Assembly: GCA_035548515.1 (NCBI GenBank)
Contig: DASZSW010000001.1
Location: 62,001-126,000, forward strand
Origin: DASZQY01 sp035548515
Lineage (GTDB): Bacteria > Pseudomonadota > Alphaproteobacteria > Rhizobiales > Kaistiaceae
DNA: 64,000 nt
Direction: 5' to 3'
In this document: piece by piece, positions 1-8,537 of the stretch
How positions within the stretch are numbered: position 1 is the stretch's first letter
Layout of the letters: the number at the start of each line of letters is the position of its first letter
Position numbers and translations under genes: made by a program
Notes under the pieces: generated by a model
Seen by the model: the letters and a program-made list of their open reading frames with translations, nothing else
Databases searched by the model: none
Told to the model about the DNA's origin: nothing

Positions 1-1257
1 ATCGGCCGGGAAATCCTGGACAGCCGTGGCAACCCCACCGTGGAAGTCGACGTCATTCTCGAGGACGGCTCGATGGGCCGCGCGGCGGTGCCCTCCGGCG
101 CCTCGACCGGCGCCCACGAGGCGGTGGAACTCCGCGACGGCAACAAGAAGAGGTACCTCGGCAAGGGCGTCACCAAGGCGGTCGCCGCGGTCAACGGCGA
201 GATTTTCGAGACGCTGTCCGGCATGGAGGCTGAGAACCAGATCCACATCGACCGCACGCTGATCGATCTCGACGGCAGCGCGAACAAGGGCCGGCTCGGC
301 GCCAACGCCATCCTCGGCGTGTCGCTCGCGGTGGCGAAGGCGGCGGCCGAAGCGAACACGCTGCCGCTCTACCGCTACGTCGGCGGCACCAACGCGCACG
401 TGCTGCCCGTGCCGCTGATGAACATCGTCAACGGCGGTGCGCACGCCGACAACCCGATCGACTTCCAGGAATTCATGATCGCGCCGATCGGCGCGCCGAC
501 CTTTGCCGAGGCGCTGCGCTGGGGTTCGGAAGTCTTCCACACGCTGCGCGGTGAATTGAAGAAGGCGGGGCACAACACCAACGTCGGCGACGAAGGCGGC
601 TTCGCGCCGAACCTTGCCTCGGCGCCGGCCGCGCTCGACTTCGTAATGAAGGCGATCGAGAAGGCCGGTTACAAGCCCGGCAAAGACATCGCGCTGGCGC
701 TCGATTGCGCGGCGACGGAGTTCTACAAGAAGGGGAAGTACGAATACGAAGGCGAGAAGAAGACGCGCGATGCCGCGGCCCAGGTGGCCTACCTCGCTGA
801 CCTCGCGAAAAAGTTTCCGATCGTTTCGATTGAGGACGGCATGGCCGAAGACGACTGGGCTGGCTGGAAGGCGCTGACCGACAAGATCGGCGCCACCACC
901 CAGCTCGTTGGCGACGACCTGTTCGTCACCAACACCACGCGGCTGAAGGAAGGCATCGACAAGGGCGTCGCCAACTCGATCCTGGTGAAGGTCAACCAGA
1001 TCGGCACGCTGACCGAAACACTCGACGCCGTTCAGATGGCACAGGCGGCAGCGTACACGGCGGTCATGTCGCATCGCTCCGGTGAGACGGAAGACTCCAC
1101 GATCGCCGACCTCGCGGTGGCGACCAACTGCGGGCAGATCAAAACGGGCTCGCTGTCGCGCTCCGACCGCATCGCCAAGTACAACCAGCTGCTCCGCATC
1201 GAGGAGGAACTGGGCACGCAGGCGGAATACGCCGGGGCGAGGGCGTTGCGACGGTAA
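1..1257 (+). CDS. eno: Enolase, 5' end cut by window edge
   Basis: Enolase converts 2-phosphoglycerate to phosphoenolpyruvate in glycolysis. The frame is open from base 1 and begins inside the conserved N-terminal block (GREILDSRGNPTVEVDV), so only the first few codons are missing; the GTG at base 40 is internal, not a start. The loop GASTGAHEAVELRDG, the metal and active-site stretch SHRSGETEDSTIADLAVA and the C-terminal block KTGSLSRSDRIAKYNQLLRI are all present. It lies upstream of ftsB and the pyruvate dehydrogenase genes, the usual alphaproteobacterial order. The identification is secure. Confidence 0.97.
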   Translation: MGREILDSRGNPTVEVDVILEDGSMGRAAVPSGASTGAHEAVELRDGNKKRYLGKGVTKAVAAVNGEIFETLSGMEAENQIHIDRTLIDLDGSANKGRLGANAILGVSLAVAKAAAEANTLPLYRYVGGTNAHVLPVPLMNIVNGGAHADNPIDFQEFMIAPIGAPTFAEALRWGSEVFHTLRGELKKAGHNTNVGDEGGFAPNLASAPAALDFVMKAIEKAGYKPGKDIALALDCAATEFYKKGKYEYEGEKKTRDAAAQVAYLADLAKKFPIVSIEDGMAEDDWAGWKALTDKIGATTQLVGDDLFVTNTTRLKEGIDKGVANSILVKVNQIGTLTETLDAVQMAQAAAYTAVMSHRSGETEDSTIADLAVATNCGQIKTGSLSRSDRIAKYNQLLRIEEELGTQAEYAGARALRR

Positions 1258-1286
1258 CGGGAGTCTGTCGGCGGAGGACTGTTTTA

Positions 1287-1452
1287 CCTCCCCTTGGTGG
1301 GGCGGGCTTCGCCTCTTGAGAGCGAAGCGAACTAGAGGCGACGGGTGAGGGCTGCGCCCTCTCAACAGGCGTCGCCGCCCCCTCACCGTTCCTTACTAAC
1401 CCGCTGCGCTCGTAAGTTCGGAAGCCCTCTCCCACAAGGGGGAGGGGGGTTG
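1287..1452. repeat. Composite palindromic intergenic element
   Basis: The eno-ftsB gap holds nested G- and C-tract hairpins. On the left CCCC (1290-1293) faces GGGG (1299-1302), and CGCCTC near 1310 faces GAGGCG near 1335. On the right CCCTCTCCC (1425-1433) pairs with the GGGGGAGGG that follows across a short ACAA loop. The motifs CCCTCACC and GGGTGAGGG recur in it. The same kind of element occurs twice inside pdhC. It looks like a dispersed palindromic repeat and may also terminate eno transcription, although there is no clear T run. Confidence 0.6.
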
Positions 1453-1523
1453 GCCGGTATGGGGAATCAACCCTCCATTAATCCCAATCCGCCAATGTCG
1501 CTCGTCTGTAGCCGGCGAGTTCG

Positions 1524-1847
1524 ATGATCACCCGTCACCGCAAGAAGTCCGTCCTCCGCCGCCTGCTGATGCCCGTCGTGGCGGTGGGGTTCCTCTCCTA
1601 TTTCGGCTACCACGCCTTCAACGGCGCATTCGGCATCTGGGCGATGGATCGGCTCGAAGCCGACGCCGCTCAGCTTACCATCCAGCGCGACAAGCTTGTG
1701 GCACAGCGCACGAGCCTCGAGCATGATGTCGCTAGCGTTCGGCCCTCGAGCCTCGATGCCGACGTGGTCGACCTACGGGCCCGGCACGCGCTCAATGTGA
1801 TGCGGCCCGATGAGTTGCTCATCAACTTGGGTGCAGCGCAGCAATAG
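1524..1847 (+). CDS. ftsB: Septum formation initiator FtsB/DivIC family protein
   Basis: A 107-residue protein with a short basic cytoplasmic start (MITRHRKKSVLRRLL), one membrane segment (about residues 14-32) and a periplasmic coiled coil (about 40-75, LEADAAQLTIQRDKLVAQ). This is the FtsB/DivIC layout; such proteins join FtsL and FtsQ in the divisome. Its place between eno and pdhA is the usual one for the alphaproteobacterial family member. The C-terminal block DVVDLRARHALNVMRPDE fits the family. Whether it is the functional FtsB equivalent is inferred from family and position. Confidence 0.85.
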   Translation: MITRHRKKSVLRRLLMPVVAVGFLSYFGYHAFNGAFGIWAMDRLEADAAQLTIQRDKLVAQRTSLEHDVASVRPSSLDADVVDLRARHALNVMRPDELLINLGAAQQ

Positions 1848-1987
1848 CCGATCTCCGCGCTCGCGCGTTATGCCCCTATGTCTTTTCGGAATACGGGGTC
1901 TGCGTCCGCGCGCTTGGATTGAATCGGAGCTTCAGCTAGCGTCCTCGATCAAAGAAAAAAGAAAACTCCGACCATGGGGAGACGTGC

Positions 1988-3055
1988 ATGCCCAAGGCCG
2001 AACGAAGGGCCGCAGAGCCTGCGGTAGCGCTTGCCGCGCGAAAAACGGAGCGGGCGGTCGCTGACGACGCCAGCAGCGTCACCACCAAGCCCGCAAATTT
2101 CACTCGCGAGGAAGAGCTGGATGCCTTCTCGCACATGCTCCTCATCCGCCGTTTCGAGGAGCGGGCCAGCCAGATGTATGGCATGGGCCTGATCGGCGGC
2201 TTCTGTCACCTCTACATCGGCCAGGAAGCGGTGGTTACCGGCGTCAAGATGGCGTCGAAGCCCGGCGATCAGTACATCACCGGTTATCGAGATCACGGCC
2301 ACATGCTTGCCGCGGGCATGGACCCGAAGGGCGTCATGGCGGAGCTCACCGGGCGCTTCGCCGGCTACTCGCACGGCAAGGGCGGCTCGATGCACATGTT
2401 CTCGCGCGAGCAGAATTTCTACGGCGGTCACGGCATCGTCGGCGCCATGGTGCCGCTCGGCACGGGCCTGGCGTTCGCGAACAAGTATCGCAAAAACGGC
2501 GCGGTCTCGCTGACCTTCTTCGGCGACGGCGCCGCCAACCAGGGCCAGGTCTACGAAGCCTTCAACATGGCGGAGCTGTGGAAGCTGCCCGTCGTCTACA
2601 TCATCGAGAACAACCGCTACGCCATGGGCACGTCGGTGGCGCGCGCCTCTTCGCAGACGGATTTCTCGCGCCGCGGCGTCTCGTTCAACATCCAGGGCGA
2701 GCAGGTCGATGGCATGGACGTGCGCGCCGTGAAGGCGGCGGCCGACAAGGCCATCGCGTGGTGTCGTGCCGGCAAGGGGCCGTACATCCTCGAGATGCAG
2801 ACGTACCGCTACCGCGGCCACTCGATGTCCGATCCGGCGAAGTACCGGACGCGCGAGGAGGTCAACGAGGTGCGTGAGCATCACGATCCGATCGAGCGTG
2901 TGCGCGCGCGTATCCTTGAGAAAAAGTTCGCCACCGAGGACGAGTTGAAGGCGATCGAAAACAAGGTGCGTGACGAAGTCGTCGCCGCGGCCGAGTTTGC
3001 GACGAGCAGCCCGGAGCCGGATTCCAGCGAGCTCTGGACTGACATCACGCACTAG
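1988..3055 (+). CDS. pdhA: Pyruvate dehydrogenase E1 component, alpha subunit
   Basis: A 355-residue thiamine-diphosphate-dependent E1 alpha subunit, which decarboxylates pyruvate and passes the acetyl group to lipoyl-E2. The ThDP/Mg motif runs from GDGAANQGQVYEAFNMAE to the following NNRYAMGTS. The block YRGHSMSDPAKYRTREEV carries the phosphorylation-loop region of E1 alpha. The first 35 residues are a low-complexity extension rich in Ala, Arg and Lys. GGGGAG ends 5 bases before the ATG. It is the first gene of the pdh operon and is preceded by about 140 bases of non-coding DNA that probably hold its promoter. Confidence 0.96.
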   Translation: MPKAERRAAEPAVALAARKTERAVADDASSVTTKPANFTREEELDAFSHMLLIRRFEERASQMYGMGLIGGFCHLYIGQEAVVTGVKMASKPGDQYITGYRDHGHMLAAGMDPKGVMAELTGRFAGYSHGKGGSMHMFSREQNFYGGHGIVGAMVPLGTGLAFANKYRKNGAVSLTFFGDGAANQGQVYEAFNMAELWKLPVVYIIENNRYAMGTSVARASSQTDFSRRGVSFNIQGEQVDGMDVRAVKAAADKAIAWCRAGKGPYILEMQTYRYRGHSMSDPAKYRTREEVNEVREHHDPIERVRARILEKKFATEDELKAIENKVRDEVVAAAEFATSSPEPDSSELWTDITH

Positions 3056-3068
3056 CGGAGTCGCGTCC

Positions 3069-3464
3069 ATGAATCGCGTCGTTCATTTCGAGATTCACGC
3101 GGGCGACCCGAAGCGCGTCATCGCTTTTTACGGCAGCGTCTTCGGGTGGCAGTTCCAGCCCTACGGCCCGCCGGACTTCTACTGGCTCATCACGACGGGC
3201 GACAAATCGCAGCCGGGCATCAACGGTGGGCTGCTCAAGCGGATGGGCAAGACGCCCGACATCAACGACCCGACGCCGGTGATTGCGTATGTCTGCACGG
3301 TGGAAGTCGCCGACTTCGACAAGACGGCGGCGGCAATCCTTACCGCCGGCGGCACACAGGCGCTGCCCAAGAATGCCATCCCCGGCGTCGGCTGGCAGGC
3401 GTATTTCAAGGACACCGACGGCAACATCTTCGGCATCCACCAGCCCGACACGAGCGCGAAATAG
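3069..3464 (+). CDS. VOC (glyoxalase/bleomycin resistance-like) family protein
   Basis: A 131-residue single-domain vicinal-oxygen-chelate protein. The N-terminal strand VVHFEIHAGDPKRVIAFYG and the C-terminal WQAYFKDTDGNIFGIHQPD are the two half-sites of the fold; H7 and a late acidic residue are in the usual ligand positions. The start chosen is the ATG 13 bases after the pdhA stop, which begins directly at the fold; codons upstream in this frame overlap pdhA. It lies 8 bases before pdhB and so is probably cotranscribed with the pdh genes. Substrate unknown. It is not a usual member of this operon. Confidence 0.85.
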   Translation: MNRVVHFEIHAGDPKRVIAFYGSVFGWQFQPYGPPDFYWLITTGDKSQPGINGGLLKRMGKTPDINDPTPVIAYVCTVEVADFDKTAAAILTAGGTQALPKNAIPGVGWQAYFKDTDGNIFGIHQPDTSAK

Positions 3465-3472
3465 GACCAAGC

Positions 3473-4897
3473 ATGCCGATCGATATTCTGATGCCGGCGC
3501 TATCGCCCACCATGGAGGAAGGGAAACTTTCCAAATGGGTGAAGAAGGTCGGCGACAAGGTGAAGCCCGGCGATGTGATCGCTGAAATCGAGACCGACAA
3601 GGCAACGATGGAAGTCGAGGCGGCGGACGAAGGGACGCTCGCCGCGGTTCTCGTTCCGGAGGGAACCGAGAACGTCAAGGTGAATACGCCGATCGCGCAA
3701 CTCGCCGGGGACGGCGAGAAGGTCAGCCCTGCGAACGCGGCAGCCGCAGCACCGGCAACGCCGCCGCCGCATCAGGCGGCGCCGGCCACGCAGCAAGCTA
3801 CCCGCCCGCCCGAAATGAAGGCGGAAGGGATGCCGAAACAGCCTCCGTCTTCCGTACCCGCGGCGCCCCACACGCCCGTCGCTGCTGACCCGGACGTGCC
3901 TGCCGGCACCGAGATGGTGATGATGACGGTGCGCGACGCGCTCCGCGACGCCATGGCCGAGGAGATGCGCCGCGACAAGGACGTCTTTGTCATGGGCGAA
4001 GAGGTCGCCGAGTACCAGGGCGCCTACAAGGTGACGCAAGGGCTTCTCCAGGAATTCGGGCCCGAGCGCGTGATCGACACGCCGATCACCGAACAGGGCT
4101 TTGCTGGGCTCGGTGTCGGCGCAGCACTTGCCGGGCTCCGTCCTGTGGTCGAATTCATGACGTGGAATTTCGCCATGCAGGCGATCGACCAGATCGTCAA
4201 CTCGGCGGCAAAGACGCTCTACATGTCGGGCGGCCAGATGGGCGCGCCGATCGTGTTCCGCGGGCCGAACGGTGCTGCCGCGCGCGTCGGGGCGCAGCAC
4301 AGCCAGGACTATGCCGCGTGGTACGCGCAGGTGCCTGGCCTCAAGGTTGTCCAGCCGTACACGGCGGCGGACGCGAAGGGGCTGCTCAAGGCGGCGATCC
4401 GCGACAACAATCCGATCGTTTTCCTGGAGAACGAGATCCTCTACGGCCACCAGTTCGAGGTGCCGAAGCTCGACGATCACGTTCTGCAGATCGGCAAGGC
4501 CCGCATCGCGCGGGCCGGCACCGATGTCACCATCGTGTCGTTCGGCATCGGGATGAACTACGCCCTGAAGGCGGCGGATGAACTGGCGGGCGAGGGTATC
4601 AGCGCTGAGGTTATAGACCTCCGCACGATCCGCCCCATGGACATGCCGACGGTGATCGATTCCGTAAAGAAGACCAACCGTTGCGTGACGGTGGAGGAAG
4701 GGTGGCCGGTGGCGTCCATCGGTTCGTACATCGCTTCGGAGATTACGATGCAGGCGTTCGACTATCTCGATGCGCCTGCCATCAAGATATCCGGCAAGGA
4801 TGTGCCGATGCCCTATGCCGCCAACCTCGAGAAGCTCGCGTTGCCCAACGTCGCGGAAGTCATCGCGGCGGTGAAGGCCGTGACGTACCGGGCGTAG
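3473..4897 (+). CDS. pdhB: Pyruvate dehydrogenase E1 component, beta subunit with N-terminal lipoyl domain
   Basis: A 474-residue protein. Residues 1-80 form a lipoyl domain (MPIDILMPALSPTMEEGKL; lipoyl lysine K43 in ETDKAT), followed by an Ala/Pro-rich linker of about 70 residues and then the transketolase-like beta subunit (TVRDALRDAMAEEMRRDKDV onward, with the EGWPVASIGSYIASEI C-terminal domain). A lipoylated E1 beta is characteristic of alphaproteobacterial PDH. The ATG was chosen because the lipoyl domain begins there; upstream codons overlap the VOC gene. With PdhA it forms the E1 heterotetramer. Confidence 0.96.
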   Translation: MPIDILMPALSPTMEEGKLSKWVKKVGDKVKPGDVIAEIETDKATMEVEAADEGTLAAVLVPEGTENVKVNTPIAQLAGDGEKVSPANAAAAAPATPPPHQAAPATQQATRPPEMKAEGMPKQPPSSVPAAPHTPVAADPDVPAGTEMVMMTVRDALRDAMAEEMRRDKDVFVMGEEVAEYQGAYKVTQGLLQEFGPERVIDTPITEQGFAGLGVGAALAGLRPVVEFMTWNFAMQAIDQIVNSAAKTLYMSGGQMGAPIVFRGPNGAAARVGAQHSQDYAAWYAQVPGLKVVQPYTAADAKGLLKAAIRDNNPIVFLENEILYGHQFEVPKLDDHVLQIGKARIARAGTDVTIVSFGIGMNYALKAADELAGEGISAEVIDLRTIRPMDMPTVIDSVKKTNRCVTVEEGWPVASIGSYIASEITMQAFDYLDAPAIKISGKDVPMPYAANLEKLALPNVAEVIAAVKAVTYRA

Positions 4898-4899
4898 CG

Positions 4900-5199
4900 A
4901 TGGCGACCGAGCAGCCCATTCCGCCGGACGCCGCCGCCAGCGAAGATGCGGTCGAGGTGCTGCGCGCATTCGTGGTCGATGGCGGGTTGTCCATCGCGTT
5001 CACGCGCGCCTTCGACGATCCGTCGATGTGGGGCATGATGCTCGTCGACATCGCCCGCCACGCGGCGCGCGCCTTCGCCAAGGAAGGCGTGATGAGCGAG
5101 GAGCAGGCGCTCGGTGCGATCGTCGATATGTTCGATGCCGAGCTCGCCGACGTCACAGACATCGGCCGCACGTTCCCGCGCGACAAACAGGGCCACTAG
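4900..5199 (+). CDS. Small conserved protein of the pdh operon, DUF5076-like
   Basis: A 99-residue acidic soluble protein. Its ATG lies 2 bases after the pdhB stop and its own stop is 4 bases before pdhC. The core VEVLRAFVVDGGLSIAFTRAFDDPSMWGMMLVDIARHAARAFA resembles DUF5076 proteins found beside PDH genes in rhizobia; this assignment is from memory of the family. No catalytic motif or membrane segment is visible. The tight packing suggests an accessory role in or near the PDH complex, but the function is unknown. Confidence 0.8.
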   Translation: MATEQPIPPDAAASEDAVEVLRAFVVDGGLSIAFTRAFDDPSMWGMMLVDIARHAARAFAKEGVMSEEQALGAIVDMFDAELADVTDIGRTFPRDKQGH

Positions 5200-5203
5200 C
5201 GCC

Positions 5204-6616
5204 ATGCCGATCAACATCCTGATGCCCGCGCTCTCGCCCACGATGGAAAAGGGCAACCTCGCCAAGTGGCTCAAGAAAGAGGGCGACAAGATCAAGGCGG
5301 GGGACGTCATCGCCGAGATCGAGACCGACAAGGCGACGATGGAGTTCGAGGCGGCCGACGAGGGTACGCTCGGAAAGATTCTCGTTCCGGAAGGCACGCA
5401 GGACGTCGCGATCAATCAGCCGATCGCGGTGTTGCTGGCGGAAGGTGAGAAGGCTGACGCTGCGGCTACGGCGGCGCCCGCAGCAAAAGCTGCGCCTGCT
5501 GTGGCTTTGGGCGCTCCCTCACCCCAGCCCTCTTCCTCCCGGGGAGAGGGGGCGGTCGCGCCGGCTGGTCCTGCAGCGCCTAAGCCTGCATCAGCGCCCA
5601 CACCCGCCGCTGCAGCGGTCCCCTCTCCCCAGAGGGGAGAGGGACAGGGTGAGGGGGCTCCCCGCTCGACGAATGGCAGCGGCGGCCGCACGTTCGCATC
5701 GCCGCTCGCGCGCCGGCTGGCGAAGGAAGCCGGCATCGACGTGTCGCGCGTCCAGGGCAGTGGCCCCCACGGCCGCGTGGTGAAATCGGACATCGACGCG
5801 GCGAAATCCGGCAAGGTGCCGCTCGCCGCACCGGTGGCCGGGGCGGCCGCCGCGGCGAAGGCTCCCATCGCGCCATCCATGTCCGACGCGCAGGTGATGA
5901 AGCTGTTCGAGGACGGCGAGTACGACGTCGTCCCGCACGACAACGTGCGCAAGATCATCGCCAGGCGGCTGGTCGAGGCGAAAACCACGATCCCGCATTT
6001 CTACCTGACGGTGGACACCGAGATCGACGCGCTGATGCAGCTCCGCGCTGAGATCAACGCGGCGTCGCCGGTCACCGACGGCAAGCCGAAATGGAAGGTG
6101 TCGGTCAACGACCTGGTGATCAAGGCTCTGGCGATGGCGCTGATGCGCGTGCCGGATGCGAACGTGACGTGGACCGAGGCCGGCATGCTGCGCCACAAGC
6201 GTGCCGATGTCGGCGTGGCCGTCTCGATTCCCGGCGGTCTCATTACGCCGGTGGTCCGACATGCCGACACCAAGACGATCTCGCAGATCTCGATCGAGAT
6301 GAAGGATCTCGCCGCCCGTGCCCGCAACCGCAAGCTTGCGCCTCAGGAGTACCAGGGCGGCACGACGGCAGTGTCCAATCTCGGCATGTTCGGCATCAAG
6401 GATTTCGCCGCGGTGATCAATCCGCCGCACGCAACGATCCTGGCGGTCGGCGCCGGCATCGAGACGCCGGTGGTGCGTGAGGGTAAGGTTGAGGTGCGCA
6501 CGATCATGACGTGCACGCTCTCCACCGATCATCGGGCGGTCGATGGCGCGCTCGGCGCACAGCTCCTCGGCGCATTCAGGGAACTGATCGAGAAGCCCGC
6601 CGGCATGCTGGCGTAG
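5204..6616 (+). CDS. pdhC: Dihydrolipoamide acetyltransferase (E2) of pyruvate dehydrogenase
   Basis: A 470-residue E2 that transfers the acetyl group from lipoamide to CoA and forms the PDH core. Domains in order: lipoyl domain 1-80 (K43 in ETDKAT), a long linker of about 80 residues, the peripheral E1/E3-binding domain (FASPLARRLAKEAGIDVSRV), a second short linker, and the acyltransferase domain ending in DHRAVDGALGAQLLGAFREL, with the catalytic His in DHRxxDG. The first linker is unusual: two stretches (PSPQPSSSRGEG and PSPQRGEGQGEG) are translations of an inverted pair of palindromic repeats. The start is at the lipoyl domain, 4 bases after the preceding gene. Confidence 0.96.
   Translation: MPINILMPALSPTMEKGNLAKWLKKEGDKIKAGDVIAEIETDKATMEFEAADEGTLGKILVPEGTQDVAINQPIAVLLAEGEKADAAATAAPAAKAAPAVALGAPSPQPSSSRGEGAVAPAGPAAPKPASAPTPAAAAVPSPQRGEGQGEGAPRSTNGSGGRTFASPLARRLAKEAGIDVSRVQGSGPHGRVVKSDIDAAKSGKVPLAAPVAGAAAAAKAPIAPSMSDAQVMKLFEDGEYDVVPHDNVRKIIARRLVEAKTTIPHFYLTVDTEIDALMQLRAEINAASPVTDGKPKWKVSVNDLVIKALAMALMRVPDANVTWTEAGMLRHKRADVGVAVSIPGGLITPVVRHADTKTISQISIEMKDLAARARNRKLAPQEYQGGTTAVSNLGMFGIKDFAAVINPPHATILAVGAGIETPVVREGKVEVRTIMTCTLSTDHRAVDGALGAQLLGAFRELIEKPAGMLA
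5514..5553 (+). repeat. Palindromic repeat copy 1 inside the pdhC linker
   Basis: CTCCCTCACCCCAGCCCTCT followed by CCTCCCGGGGAGAGGGGG forms an imperfect G/C-tract hairpin within the coding sequence. It encodes PSPQPSSSRGEG in frame. It aligns closely with the reverse complement of the copy at 5619-5658, including the CCCTCACC lead. Elements of this look are usually intergenic, as in the eno-ftsB gap. Confidence 0.7.
5619..5658 (-). repeat. Palindromic repeat copy 2 inside the pdhC linker, inverted
   Basis: CCCTCTCCCC (5621-5630) pairs perfectly with GGGGAGAGGG (5634-5643) across a 3-base loop, followed by ACAGGGTGAGGGGG. In the coding strand it gives PSPQRGEGQGEG. It is in opposite orientation to the copy at 5514-5553, about 65 bases away, so the pair could also fold together. 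Confidence 0.75.
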
Positions 6617-6624
6617 CGGTAATC

Positions 6625-7056
6625 ATGCTGCGCGCTCTGGGCACGCTGCTTGCCGCGACCGCGCTGTCCTGGCTCGCCGTGTATGCCGCGGTCATTGCTT
6701 TTGGCATCGCGTTCAAGGCGCAGGAAGAGCTGATCGCAATTATGGTAATCGATGTCGCGTTCATCCTCGTGCTTTCAGCAGTCTTCGCGGTCGTGCTGCT
6801 CGCGCGCGGCAGAGGACGCGCCGTCAGCATCACGGCACTGACGGCGGTAGCGGTAGTCGTGCTGGGCACGGTGCTGCTCGAGGCCTTGTCTCTCTCTGGC
6901 CAACCGATGATCGGACTTCGGCGCGACCTGCCGTTTCTCATCGAGATGGCGATACCCGCGCTGCTCGCCGTCTTGATTCACTGGGCGCTGGTGCGCCGCC
7001 ATCTCAATCGCCGCGACGCCGCCCGAGCGCGGCTTGCCCAACCCGCCACTGGATAG
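6625..7056 (+). CDS. Hypothetical membrane protein between pdhC and lpdA
   Basis: A 143-residue protein with four predicted membrane segments (about residues 5-30, 33-58, 64-87 and 103-125), a short cytoplasmic loop RGRGRA and a basic C-terminal tail (RRHLNRRDAARARLAQ). It starts 8 bases after pdhC and ends 6 bases before lpdA, so it is part of the operon. I do not recognise a family. In many rhizobia another, unrelated gene occupies this slot, so it may be a lineage-specific insertion. Confidence 0.75.
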   Translation: MLRALGTLLAATALSWLAVYAAVIAFGIAFKAQEELIAIMVIDVAFILVLSAVFAVVLLARGRGRAVSITALTAVAVVVLGTVLLEALSLSGQPMIGLRRDLPFLIEMAIPALLAVLIHWALVRRHLNRRDAARARLAQPATG

Positions 7057-7062
7057 CTCCTC

Positions 7063-8496
7063 ATGGCCGACACCGTTTACGACGTCATCATCATCGGCTC
7101 CGGTCCTGGCGGCTATGTCGCTGCGATCCGGGCGGCACAGCTCGGGCTCAAGACCGCAGTCGTGGAGCGGGCGTATCTCGGGGGCATCTGCCTCAACTGG
7201 GGATGCATCCCGACCAAGGCGCTGCTTCGCTCGGCGGAGGTGTTCCACTACATGGAGCACGCCAAGGATTACGGCCTCTCGGCCAAGGAAGTTTCTTTCG
7301 ATCAGGGCGCCGTCGTGACGCGCTCGCGCGGTGTGGCTGCGCAATTGTCCAACGGCGTCGCCTTCCTGATGAAGAAGAACAAGATCGACGTGATCTGGGG
7401 CGATGCGAACATCGACGCCCCAGGCAAGATCACCGTGAAGGCGAGCGACGCGCGGCTGAAAACCGATCCGCCGAAGGGCGCGCTGGGGCCGGGGACTTAC
7501 CAGACCAAGAACATTGTCGTTGCCACGGGCGCGCGCCCGCGTGCGCTGCCGGGGATCGAGGCGGATGGCAAGCTGGTGTGGACATATTTTGAGGCCATGG
7601 TGGCGCCGAAGGTGCCGAAGTCGCTGCTGGTCGTCGGTTCCGGTGCCATCGGCATCGAATTCGCCTCGTTCTACCGGACTATGGGAACTGACGTCACGGT
7701 CGTGGAAATCCTGCCGCAGATCCTTCCCGTCGAAGACGAAGAGATCGCAGCGCACGCCCGCAAGCGTTTCGAGAAGGCCGGCATCAAGATCCTGACCGAG
7801 GCCAAGGTCGCGCAACTCGCGAAGGGCGCCGACAGCGTCAAGGCGACGATCGAGACGAAGGACGGCAAGAAGCAGGAGCTGACCGTTGACCGCGTCATCT
7901 CGGCCGTCGGTGTCGTCGGCAACATCGAAAATCTCGGGCTGGAGAAGCTCGGCGTGAAGACGGATCGGGGCTGCGTCGTCATCGATGGGGCAGGGCGCAC
8001 CAACGTGCCCGGCGTTTGGGCGATCGGGGATGTCGCCGGCCCGCCGATGTTGGCGCACAAGGCGGAGCATGAGGGCGTCATCTGCGTCGAGACGATCGCC
8101 GGGCAGCATCCACATGCCATGGACAAGGCGAAGATCCCGGGCTGCACTTACTGCAACCCGCAGATCGCGTCCGTTGGCCTGACCGAGGCCAAGGCCAAAG
8201 CCGCGGGTTATGACGTCCGCGTCGGCAAGTTCCCGTTCATCGGCAATGGCAAGGCAATCGCGCTAGGCGAGCCGGAAGGCTTGGTAAAGACGATCTTCGA
8301 CAAGAAAACCGGCCAGTTGCTCGGCGCGCATCTGGTTGGCGCAGAGGTGACCGAGTTGATCCAGGGCTTTGTCATCGCTATGAACCTGGAAACAACGGAA
8401 GAAGACCTGATCAATTCGGTCTTCCCGCACCCGACGCTCTCCGAGACCATGCACGAGAGCGTACTCGCCGCGTACGGCCGGGTGATCCACGTCTAA
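7063..8496 (+). CDS. lpdA: Dihydrolipoyl dehydrogenase (E3)
   Basis: A 477-residue flavoprotein disulfide oxidoreductase that reoxidises dihydrolipoamide with NAD+. The FAD-binding GSGPGGYVAA motif (residues 12-21), the redox disulfide C43/C48 in GGICLNWGCIPTKALL, the NAD-binding GSGAIGIEFAS, the second FAD motif VWAIGDVAGPPMLAHKA and the catalytic His-Glu pair in HPTLSETMHE near the C terminus are all visible. As last enzyme gene of the pdh cluster it is the E3 of the pyruvate dehydrogenase complex. Confidence 0.97.
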   Translation: MADTVYDVIIIGSGPGGYVAAIRAAQLGLKTAVVERAYLGGICLNWGCIPTKALLRSAEVFHYMEHAKDYGLSAKEVSFDQGAVVTRSRGVAAQLSNGVAFLMKKNKIDVIWGDANIDAPGKITVKASDARLKTDPPKGALGPGTYQTKNIVVATGARPRALPGIEADGKLVWTYFEAMVAPKVPKSLLVVGSGAIGIEFASFYRTMGTDVTVVEILPQILPVEDEEIAAHARKRFEKAGIKILTEAKVAQLAKGADSVKATIETKDGKKQELTVDRVISAVGVVGNIENLGLEKLGVKTDRGCVVIDGAGRTNVPGVWAIGDVAGPPMLAHKAEHEGVICVETIAGQHPHAMDKAKIPGCTYCNPQIASVGLTEAKAKAAGYDVRVGKFPFIGNGKAIALGEPEGLVKTIFDKKTGQLLGAHLVGAEVTELIQGFVIAMNLETTEEDLINSVFPHPTLSETMHESVLAAYGRVIHV

Positions 8497-8537
8497 GCGG
8501 CCTGGCGCGCCAGGTTGCAGCTCGGGGGAGCGTCACG

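Noticed and set aside
8501..8514. CCTGGCGCGCCAGG palindrome after lpdA as a terminator
   Set aside because: No loop and no T tract; could occur by chance in GC-rich DNA.
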